Assembly: GCF_047495875.1 (NCBI RefSeq)
Contig: NC_092474.1
Span: forward strand, 10,106,501 to 10,170,500
Reading direction: 5' to 3'
Source of the DNA: Pithys albifrons albifrons
Taxonomy: Eukaryota; Chordata; Aves; Passeriformes; Thamnophilidae
DNA: 64,000 nt
The notes under the pieces were generated by a model that worked only from the letters and a program-made list of their open reading frames with translations, made no database searches and had not been told where the DNA came from. Shown here piece by piece: positions 50,520-62,500 of the stretch; positions within the stretch are counted from its first letter, which is position 1, and each line of letters opens with the position of its first letter. Made by a program: the position numbers and the translations under genes.

Positions 50520-53500
50520 CTGGAAAGAGAAAGAACAAGGTGATAAATCCCTGTTAACTCATTCTCATCCCGGCTATTTGAGAGCTGCCAGACACACCTA
50601 CAGCTCTCTCCATGGGAGCATCCAGCAGCTGTGTTTTTGTTTTGATATACTGTGTAACATCAGCAGAAATAGTAAAACCAGCAGTGCTTCAGAGACACCC
50701 TTTTCAGCTTCCAGGATGGAGCAATGGTTCTACTGCACTGAAAAAAATTCATCTAGAACTTGCCATTATTCAGTGGAGAACATCCAAACCAGCCTGACCC
50801 AGTAATGCAGGCTCTGGGCTCCAATCCTCTGCATCGCCTTCAAAGGCAGCAGTGGCCAAGAAATGTGAATTTAGCAAAGGACTTTGTTGTGCATCAGTGA
50901 AGGTGGTTTAAGTGTTGAGGAGCATTGCAGAAACCCCGTTGATCCTTTTATCCCAGGGCACCAGCACGGTGCTGGGAGACAGCTTCCCAAAAACTCTTCC
51001 CTTGCACAGACACAGACACTCCCTTGTGACAAGCTGCATCCATACAAATACAAACTGAACGGCCTGAAGAAACACAGTTCTACAAGCAGTTTAACATGTC
51101 AGTGTGAGGGCAAAAGTTGTTTTATGTTTCTCCAAGAAACTGCCATGAAAACCCAGTGGGGTGGCTGAGCCAGGCCTGCCAGAGGCCTGTGCTTTCCCAG
51201 GAAGTGTCTTCACAAGATGCAGTGGCACATTCAGGATTTTACCTGGGACATGACTTCTAGTGACCAGCTGTCAGTCATTGTGATGGGCTGGGTTGGGTTA
51301 GCAGGGATTTTACTGTCCTTCTCCGAAGGTCTGAGCAGTGTTGGTCCAAAGACAGTGGCAAGATTATGCAGGGACATCTTGTTAACGCCTTCCCTCTCAG
51401 CAACCCTGGGCAAAGAAACAACGCACAAGGCAGACCTTTATAGATACCTGAGTTTTACAAATGAGCAGCTGAGGCACAAAGGTTAAAAGATTTGCCCAAG
51501 AGCAGAAAAGTCTGCAGCAGAAATGCATGTGAACCCCAGATTTCCTGGATTTTAATCCAGAACCTCAAACACAAGATGATCTTTCATGTCTCCAGGTACA
51601 GCCTCTGGTAGGTACAACACACACATGCAAATCAACGAACTGGGCAGGTATTAAGCCAACTTATTGCATTAATATCAAATGCACGGAACTACTTTTTCAC
51701 AGGCAAGATCAGAAAGACTTGACTAAACAAGGAACTGACAACTGCAGTTAGCCAAAGTGCTATCTATTTTAAAATTAGATCATATTGGACTTCAGATACC
51801 TTTTGAGACAGGGCTCAGCAGATCTCAAATATGGCCAAAACTTTATGGCTTATGCAATAACCTTTCCTAAACTTTGGATCCAGAGGCAGGTGCAGTTTTG
51901 CAGTGATATTGCAGCAGGAATTTGCGTTTGCAGTAGATAAGCCCTGACTCTTTTGTTACTCCTCTCCTCCAGTTCTAATCCTTTTTCAGTATGAGTGGGA
52001 ATGGAATTTAGGATTTACTGCCTCGCTAATTGAATATGAGACAATAGTTATCTGATGAGCATTCACAGCAGATCAGCAAATGCTTCTTCATCTGTGTGAT
52101 TCAGCAGGAATTTAGGAAAAGGCTCCTCTTTTCAAAAGAACAATGCTCTGCGCATTAAATGCAAGTCTCAAGGAACCACATATTACCTTTTTAAATGGTC
52201 CAAAAGGAAAAGGAATGTCACAAGGTTGGGTTCTGGAAGCGATAGCAACAGATTCAGCATACAGCTTTCCTTTGCAACAGGATCTGAAAGTGCTGCAAGA
52301 CAGAGAACAAAACATCACCACAGGCAGTGAGTGAGGATCTGACTGACTGTGCCAACTCCCAAACCAGCTGACAAGGATGGGCCTGCTTGGACTGTGGTTA
52401 CACAGGCTGAAAGGAGGGTCAGAGTTGCACATCAGTGTCCCACAGCACCTCTTTCCTTTATTTCACAGACGCAATAGAGAATGCTTTTCTCTCAAGCAGT
52501 TCAAGTGCTTTCAGACTTTCAAATCATTCGTATCATTCCCCTGCATCAACGTAAGACGAGGGACACCCCTCCCTCCTCTCCAAAGGGAGCTTTCCCTGGA
52601 AGTCTGGCTGGGCAGGCAGCGTGCACAGCCCCAGCAGGCAGGCAGGCTGGCATCCTGTTCTGAGCCCATCCCTCAGGAGCCTGGGCTGTTCCAGCCTGCA
52701 GTGCCGCCCATACCCACCCCGTGGGAGGCGATGCCATTCTATTCCACTGCTCCCCCCGAGCTCCCCTGTGCTGCCCTCACGACTTGCTCAGGCTCCTGCC
52801 CAACACTCAATTCACATTTTTGTCTCTTCAGGAGCAGCCTCCTCTTCTCCTGAAGAGTTTCCATTATCAAGGGCTCTCTCTGCTGCCACCTACCAATTCC
52901 TTCAGCGAAGTTGGGGTACAGCTCGTCTGTGAACAGGGGCTCGGGCAGCTCGCGGAAGTAAAGCTTGAGGGTGCCTGCGATGGCATTGACGTCCATCTCG
53001 CTCATCATCACCGACACATCCTTGTTATCTGAGGGAGGGCAGAGCAGAGGCAGGGTAAAGGAGCTGCTGGCCTTGCATTCCTTCTTTTCCTTGCTTTAGG
53101 TCTGTTTATCCTTTGTCTTTGCCCAAATAACTGAGAGTTTTCCTGTTTACATTTCCCAGGATTAAGTGAGCAACCTTTGACAACTGAGAAGTGCTGCACA
53201 AACGACTGCGAACAGTTCATGGCTTTATATGAAGGCAACAGAACCTCACCCTCCCAGGGCTGGCTGTGCTGTGCCTGGGCTGAACTGAGACCTGCTGGAC
53301 TGTATTTATATGCATTTCAACTTTTGTTTCACTGGCAACAGTTGTTATTCCAATTCCCTGCCACTAACAGCCTAGAATAAGAGACTCTGAGGACCTCCAA
53401 CTCCCCACTGAGTGTAGCTAAAGTACACCAGCAATTCAGGGCTCACATTTCACTTTTGTTACTACTAAGAACAACAAAACCACCCTCTTTTCCTAAAACA

Positions 53501-56500
53501 AACACCAATCAGCAGGGCCAGCACTCACTTCATCAAAGCTAGTGTAAAACAGCATTCAACAGAAACGAAAATAATTGTTTTTCAATCTGTGAAAAACCCT
53601 TGCTTTCACTAGTGGTGGTTCATTAAAGGCTTTGGTAGCCTGGGGGGACTGAAAAGAAAATTCAAAGAAATTTCACTAAGAAAGTAAAGGGAAAGTGCAG
53701 GGAGGGTGAATTCGGCACCTGGCACAGGCCTGGTGACTGCTTGCCTGAAAAGGGAGCCAGAGTGTGGCTTGAGCAGTTCTTGGACCATCGCGTGGAGGCT
53801 GCAAGTAGGGCAGAACTTCACTCTTTGTACCTCAGCAATTCAGAGGTATTTCACTTGCCTGATCTCAGGTGCTTTTTTGGACACAGAGACCATTCTTTTA
53901 AATGCAGCACCAGTAAGGAGCCCTCTTCTGCTCAAGATCAAAGAAAGCTTTGTAAAGGTCAGATTATCTAATTTTACAGCCTGTGCATATCAGTCTAGTT
54001 AAGAAGAGTTAAGAAGAGAACTCAGGAGCCCTGACCACCCAACTCCAGTTTTATAAACACCCTTTCTAGTCAACCTTAGGGTCATTTTTGCTGGCTTCTT
54101 TTCACAAAACATCTTAATTTCAAAGACTTCTATTAATTCGGAGACCTCAAAACAGTGAAGAAATTATGACTACTGACTGCTGACATTTCCCCTGAGAAAG
54201 GTGTCTGCCACTTCCAAAGATTTGGCAAGGCAGGTAAACCCACTACTTGATGTTTGCTTGGAAGAATAACAAAACCATGATTTGGTACAAGGATCTATCC
54301 TGGTGTATGTCTGGAGAATATGAATAAAATATGCAGCGAGAGTTAAAATTATTTTCCTTGTGCAAGAATCTCTACTTCTTGGATTAAAAATAGCACAGCC
54401 ACCTGACAGGAGCTCAGGCAGGTTCTCACAGAGCAAAGGGGAACATCAGACACAAATACTTACTGACATCAAAGGCAGCTTTCAAAGCCTGGATGTCGGT
54501 TGCAACCCCAGAGACTCTGTAGATTCCCACCTCCTCCATCCCGCGCCGCTCGATCTCCTCCACGCACTGCCGCACTATGTAAGGCACCTTCGACCTCTCT
54601 CTCCTTCAGAAAGCCAGAGAGAAGAGCTCAGCACAGCCCAGGCCCTCAGTACCTGTTCCCCCACCCAGCCAGCCTGGCTAAAACCACCCCAGCATTTCAC
54701 TGGGCAAACCTCTTCTGGAAAATGGGGTGGGAGGAAGTCTGAGCAGGCAACCAGGCCTGAGCTGAAAAAATCCTTTTTAAACTGCAGGTTTACCCACTGT
54801 CTTGGCCTGGTTTTGGTTGTCCTGCAGCCTTCCTGAGCACTTGAGCTTCTGGCTGGGTCCCAGTGCCCCTAGAGCCTATGACTCTGCCCAGGTAATCAGA
54901 GGATTCCCAAACATTCCTTGGATTCACAGCAACTCTATTGCTTTCAAATTAATACAACTCCATAGAGAGGAAATACCACACTTCCCAAACCATGGAACGG
55001 AACAAACAGGTTTCTGCTGGCAAATGATTCACAACAAAAGATCAGGGGTTAAAAAAATATAACAGGATCCAAAGACCTTGAACATTTTTGATTATGGAAA
55101 GGAAATGTCACTGTTCAGTGGCTCTGGAAATCTCTGACTGTGTCAGCTAACTACAGAGAAGGCAAGAGCAAGAGGGATTTCCGGAATTCAGAGAAGTGAT
55201 AGGCTGTCAGTAAACACTCTGGCCTTCACAGCCTGGGTTTTATCCCTGCCAGAAATTAAGATCTGAGCCCATGCAACATCTCCACTACCACGCGAGTGGC
55301 ACAGGCTGAACTACCACAGCCCCCAGGGGGGCACAGATAGGTGCACCCACTGGCCAGTTGCCTTTCTGAAAAGCAGCAGGGATAAACATGACCCGTGAGC
55401 TCACTTGGTGACAATGGCAATCTTGACCCCAAACACGCCGGTCTGCTTGCGGGACGGCATCCTCTTGAGGCTGAACTCCCGGCTGGTGAACTTCACAGAC
55501 AGCTTCACCTCAACCTGGAAAACCCACAACAGATGCCACTTTTTAAAGACTTTTTTTCCATGCTGCAATGAAGAGCAAAGAAATAAAGGCCATAGAAGGT
55601 ACAGAAGCAGAGTTAATTTCTGTTTGCTGCACTTACCCCATTCATGGAGATGACCGTGCGCTGCCAATCTTTGTCCTGCAGTGCCTGTGGGTCCAGCTGA
55701 AAAACAAGTTACTCGTGAGCTGGGAACAGACTTCAGAGAAACCAGCCAGCCTGGAAGGCTTCTGGAAGTGAGCAGAGCACCATCACTTTTAACATGGTAT
55801 TTCTTTTCCACAGGAAAACACATGCTCCAAGGTTTCCCCAGTTTCAGGTAATGGGATGCTCAGATACTGACTCACACACATGGAAAATCCAGCAACATGT
55901 GTGCAGTGTCTGCTCAATAACAAAGGCAACCTCAGCAAGCACAATCAATGCTTGAAAGGCAATAGCCTCAGCTTTACAGAATGAGGGACTGTGTGCATGG
56001 CTGTGGCATACACAGAGGCAAAGTCATCCCATCCCACAGGGCCAGGAGCCAGAGAAGGGGAGATTTCTGAAATAGCTCTGATTTGAGACAGAGGGAACTC
56101 TTCCTCTGTAGTTTTCTATAGACAGGTGAGGTTGGGTGAGTGTGAAATTACCGCACTGAAATAAAAAGCCAGGCTGGAGGACTTCATAACTCTTGGCTAT
56201 GGAGCTAACAGCTTCTAAGAAGGACTATGTTCTGCTGAATTCAAAAGCCATAACAGCCCTAACAGTGAGACGAAGGAATAAAAATACAAAGCTATCCATA
56301 TAGAGATAAGTAATTTTAAACAAACCAAACTTCTGGCAGGATCTGATAGAGAAGAAATGGAGAAAATTGGCCCTTCAACCCACCTATTCCTTTCAATTTC
56401 TCTTTGAGCATGGAGGCAGGAAGAACACCTGGCCCTGCTACTGGAATTTTTAATTAAACTGAACCAAGTTTCAATCTCCTGTTTTCATGTTTTCTTGATC

Positions 56501-59500
56501 TCCTGAGTGGACAGTTGTGAGGCTGGGGAGCAGCTGACTTGAGTACTCCACATCACCCAGCAATTCCAGTGCTGCCTGGGAGAGCCCAAACACCCCTGAA
56601 CGCCAGAGGGGTGGCACCCAGCTCTAGGGAGATGGTCAAAAGAGAGGAAAGAGCTGCCCCCACTGGGACTGGATCAGCAATCGGAACTGGCCAAAGCGAG
56701 AATTTGGTGCCTCCTGAGATGGCTTTGTAACACTTGGCTCTTGAACACTGAGGCACAGTAAGACCAGGAGGAGACAAACACCCCCTTGGTAACCAGAGGT
56801 TCTTTGCAGCACAGCTCCCCTCACTCCCAGAGCCCCATGCAGAGGCAGAGTGCTCTCTCAGGTGAGAGAAGTGCTGAAACTACAGCAGCTGCAGGAAGTT
56901 GAGGGAGATCTTAGACACAGCCACGGTCACACTCTCGTCCAGATCACTGACAGAGCAGCCCAGTGCTGCTGACAGCTGCAGACTCAAGTGCCCCCACACC
57001 CTTTCCCGCTCCCCAGAGCAAGACAACCAGCAGAGAGGAGAGTTCCCCCTGCTTGCTCACACTGCAGAGACCCCAAGCAGCAACAGAAGGAGCGAGGCCG
57101 ACCTTGTCCCTGCGCACTGTGTTGCGGAGGTGAGCCCACAGCGGGACGCTGCCGGCACACACGCGCTTCCCTGTCGGACGGGACCGGCTCCTGCAGGTGC
57201 AGCTCCGGCAGAAACTCCTGAAGACCCCTTGTAAGGAACAGTCAGAAACCAGTAGCTCCCACATTCTGGGACAGTGCAAAGGTCCAGGAGGCCAATGGGC
57301 AGCGATGTTTCGCTTCAGTGCCTCAGCAAACCCAAACTGCAGCTCCTTGCCAAGGGGGTTCGCTTTTAACTGCGCCGGAACGGATCCGCCCCCGCCCGAG
57401 TAGCTGGCCAAGGTCCCCACGAGCTGGCCAGAATCTGGGCTGCTCTTTCCTCGACTTCCGTGCTGGAAGTTTGGTTCCTTTCAACAACTGCATTCTTTCC
57501 CAGAATCAAGAGGAAACCATTTCTGAAGTGTCTGGTTTCCTATGGAGGGCAACCATGCTCAATATTCCTGAAAGTTTCATCTCTGTCTGCCTGAGGAGGC
57601 ACCTGGTTAAGTTGCCAAAATGGCCCTGATGATGGAGATGGTCACAGCTCATCCTCCTGCTCGGAAGCAGTTCCCATGTGCTATTAGGAATGGAGTCACT
57701 GAGAGTGTATTATTTATAGCAGGGAGAGACTGTTTAAGGCTGAAGAGGAAAGAAGGTTTTGAGTATTTGCCAAAAATGTTAAAGGAATAGTCCAGCAGAA
57801 TCCAGTTACAGTTTATTTAAGCTAACAGGTATTACTGGTTATGTCTCAGCACTGCCCAGGAAACTCCTGCCACTGCACAAAATGAAATCAAGTTAATAGC
57901 TGTTAAAAAATACAAGCCAAACACCACCCTGCTCTGTCTCAAGAGTGACTTTCACATGGCTGCAAAGGACAGGCAGAAGCAAAGTGCTGGAGCTGAGAGC
58001 TCACCAAGGCTTTTCCTTGCTGGGTAACTGCTGGAGCTGAGCAAGGACTGTGAATGTATTTGAGTGTGGCTGCTGCTCCTCTTGCTCCCTTCTCTCTGAA
58101 CTCTGCTCAGGGCTGGTGGGACCCCTGTGCTTCCCACCTGCTGTGTGACTCCCACTGGAGAACAGCTGGGACTGAACGGAGCCAGGGAAAACAGGCACCA
58201 GGGCTGGCTGACCCGAGCCAACCCTGCATAAATCACTGGCAGTAACAACAGCAATTAAGAAAAAAAAATCCCCTGTCATGTGCTTTTTAAGTAACAAAAC
58301 GATGGAAGCTATTAAAAGAGCAAAGCTTGAATAAGCTCAGCAACACTGAGGGAGACAGGAAGATCAGGTCTAGCAGTCTGGTAAGTCACAGTAGCAAATA
58401 GTCAACAGGAAACCAAGAATGTCATTGAGATTCTGAGCGAGCTTCAGTTCTGGACCCAGCTGATGACTGACCTTCTGAGGCCAGCAAGAGAACAGAGCAG
58501 CTGGAGCAGGAGAGACAGAGCACACTGAGGACAAAGAGCTCGTGAGAGTGATGCTCCAGCACAGAGGGCCTGTAACAAATGGGGTAATGCTGTCTTCTGG
58601 CCTGATTTGGAGATCAGTGACCTGGAAGAAGGAACACAGAGTAGAAGAATGCAATCCACAGCCAGCATGGCAAAGGGAGGCAGCTCCAAGCGAGCTATGC
58701 CAGCTCAGTTGGGGGGGCCTGAGCAGTGGCTGCCTCTGTGTTTGACAGGGACATTTACTGCCCCTCTACACAGTTCCTTCAAACAGTTGCTTGGTCTGAA
58801 TGGCAAAAGCACCTGTGCCATCTCCACCGAAGTGGAACCACTGTGTTGTTTTCAGGCCTTGTGCAAACAGGACAGACCTGCTAAACCCCTCACAGATGTA
58901 TCCCAGGGGCTCATTTGCACAGTCCCCACCAAGAGCTCATGCTGCACAGGAAAATACAAACCAACCAGTCTCTCTGTTTGCCGCTTCCTCCCTTGTGGCC
59001 TGTTCTTTGGTATTTGTGGTGGCAAACTGCAGCCCCAAATTCACTAATGAATCAAGCCAATACCTCTCTGTCTCCTGCCCAAAACACAACAGAACAAAGG
59101 AGCTCAGCACTGCAGGGGTTTCTGAGTGTGGGTCTCTGGCCCTTGTGGCAGCTGAGCACTGAATTCAGGCAGGGCACAGCAGTCAAGAGTACAGAACAGA
59201 GTGGTGAGGACCTGGGAAAAGGCAAACTGGGGGTGCTGCTCTGGCAAATGTAAGCCAGGCACTAAGAAGGGTGTCTGTGCTTTGCTTTAGGCAACCACCA
59301 CAGAGAGCTTGACTGTAATTTCTTTTACCCAGAGAGAAAGGAAAAAGTACAGGAAGAGGAAAATCCAAAGAAGCCTCAGTAGACATGAAGGAGCAAGGAC
59401 TGAGGAAATATTAAGGTTACTGTGTTTTATCTATTCATTCACATTAGTTCTTCCCGTTATTACATCTCCCTGGCAACTTCACACTCCATCAATTTTGAAT

Positions 59501-62500
59501 TGTAACTGATGTGACATACATGCTGTTGGAGTCTCACTGCTGCAGCAAACTCCCAGTCCAGCCATAATCCCATTCTTCTCACAGCTCCCCACTGACAGGT
59601 TAATCTTTCCCACCATCACCCCTTAGCCATGACCCATTGCCTTCTTCATCTCCCCCCTATTTTCATTGCTGGGACACTGTTCTGCTTGACCAAACTGCTT
59701 AAACGAACTCGAGGGTGTAAAAGGTTTCTCAGTTGACACTTGGGAGGTACAAGCATGTGACAACTGGTTTACATGGAAAACAACTTAGTGCCTGAAATAG
59801 CCCTGGGCACTGCTATGAGATAATTAAGGAGGTAAGAGTGATTGTTTTGCAAGGCAACAGAGGAATGGTGTTGCACTTCTTGCACAGAATGACTGATTCA
59901 TGGTCATATCCTCCCTGATTTTCCAGCACTGCTGTGAGGGAGAAGGAAATACTTTGCCTGAGCTGATCAGGCAGAAAAAAGAAAAACAACAAAGGAAACA
60001 GCATTTCTGGGAGGCACCAACGGGAGGAGCCGGATCCCAGGGTGAAGGATCAGTTTACTCCTGCAGCCTGTTCCCAGGGCAGCCACGCTGACATGTGCCC
60101 ACTGAGGTGCAGTGTCAGGACAAACAAAGGCTGCTCACGCAGAGCACGGGGATGTGTCTGCCAAATTCAAACAGCAAAAGGGCCATCCCAAGTGTCAAAG
60201 AGGGACTGCAAGGTAACAACAGAAAGGTAACAACTCCAGGGTGTTTCCAGTGGGGAAGGTGATGCTTACAGCTGAACTAAACCTCACGTTTCCTCTTGTA
60301 GAAGGGTGTCCATCCTTTCCTCCCCCAGTAATTTCAGTTGCCCAGTGGAGCCAGGAATGGGATTTCTCATGGCTGAGGTGCACGAGAGGCCTCCAGCCAT
60401 GTGTGGCCAGTTCAGCTCTGCACACCCAGAGCTCAGAGCCCAGAAGGGCTGCTGAGGAACTCACTTCTACATTTACAGGATGTCCTCCCATTTTAAACCT
60501 CATGGTTTTATTTTTCAGAGATAAAACTTCCAGGCTGGCAAGGGATGACATAGCTCTTGCCTGTTGCTATAAAAACAGGTAAATAAAATATTCCATAGGA
60601 AAAGAAAATATGAGCAATGGGAGTCATTAAAATTGCTGACCATTCCTGGAAACTTGTGACCACATGGACCAATTTCCAGTCTTCCTTCCTCCAGCACCCC
60701 AATGTAACGGAGAGATTTAATAAACATTTTCACAGCCAAAATGGGCCTTGTCTCCTTGATGCATTGTCTTCAGCACTGAAGCTCAGAGAACTTGGTGAGT
60801 CAGAATTCCCAGCAGTGGAAGTTGCATATTTACAATAATACAGGGCTTAACAATACACTGCAATTTAGCCAACACAGAAATTCCTCTGCTTTTATCAACA
60901 GGAGGATGCAGGCTCAACTCTTCATGTTCCCAGAGCTTCTGACTAAAGGGAGTTCATGAAACAAACCTTCCTCCAACTTCACAGACCTTGCCTTCAGACA
61001 GACAGACCCTGGTGAATAACGACAGTGCAGTGACAACAAGAAACCAGGAAGTCCAGGATAAACTACCAGCTCTAAAGTAAACAAAATCTAATGGAAAAGC
61101 ACCTGGGAGAATCCTGAAAGAAAATAACTACAAAAGCAGTGATTGAAAAATGCATTAACACAGACAGTCTTCAGCCAAAGGCTGGAATCTGATTTTCTTG
61201 TTGCATTATTATGGTTTCTTAATAGAGAAATGGTGTTTACTTTAAAAATAAAATTAAACCAAAATAAAAATCTTCAGTAATTTTTATCAATCCAAAAATC
61301 TTACCAGACTGCTCTTTGCACTTACTCCACAGTGTTTAAAATTTGCGTGATGGGACAGAAATCACTAAGAATTAAGAGGATGCTCTGCCAGTTCACCAAA
61401 TTTCTTTATAAATTGCCAAGGGGATGTATAGAAAGTAAGAGAACTTTTGCATGTGCCTTTTATGATACAATATGATATAACTTTTGAATGTTAATCAAAA
61501 ACATTTTTATTGATTTTTTAAATTTTTAAACCTTCCCAGTGTTTAGGTTTCTCTAAAAGCATCAAATGCAATTCATATTCAAGTGTCACCAAAGAGCATT
61601 CTTACTTACTAATGTCATTATAAAATGTATTAACAGAATATACAATTGTGCAGGAAAATGCCCTCTCCTATGAGAAGAAAAACACTTGCTAACAATTTAT
61701 TTTATTTGTGTTTTAAACCATTCTGTGTAAAGTATTTGGAGATTTTAGTGGGTCAATGATTTCAGGCTTCTCTGTTGTGAGCACACAAATCTCCAGGGCA
61801 TTTCAGGGCTGAAAATTTGCTCTTTTGTAGTTGTTCATCTCCATGGAAAATAACCTTTGTTAGCAGGAGGGACAGAGAGATTTCTGGTCGGCCTGAGACA
61901 CACACAGGAGACACCCTGTGCTGGCATTTATTGATTTGTACACGAGTTCCCTTTCAAATCCCACCAGGCATTTGAGACAAAAGCTCTCCCTGGTGACACG
62001 TGGCAGCCTCAGGCTGCAGGGAGGGAGGGGAGGCAGAGGCCTGCTGGAAATCATTGAGCCAGTGAACCCTGCAGGAGACTGACCCACCGGCTGCCCTCAA
62101 TCCCAGCTGCTCCTGCCATCCCCCCACAGCCCTGGCCGGTGTGCCCATCACTGCAGTGCTGGGAAAGCTGTCCATGGATGGCCACACTCCCACACAGAGC
62201 TGCAGTGCTGGGAAAGCTGTCCATGGATGGACAGACACCCACACAGAGCTGCAGTGCTGGGAAAGCTGTCCATGGATGGCCACACTCCCACACAGAGCTG
62301 CAGTGCTGGGAAAGCTGTCCATGGATGGCCACACTCCCACACAGAGCTGCAGTGCTGGGAAAGCTGTCCATGGATGGCCACACTCCCACACAGAGCTGCA
62401 GTGCTGGGACAGCTGTCCATGGAGGGACAGACTCCCACACAGAGCTGCAGTGCTGGGACAGCTGTCCATGGAGGGACAGACTCCCACACAGAGCTGCAGT

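Noticed and set aside
50145..50543. 132-codon plus-strand frame
   Set aside because: It is antisense to the last BCR coding exon and its UTR; a shadow frame.
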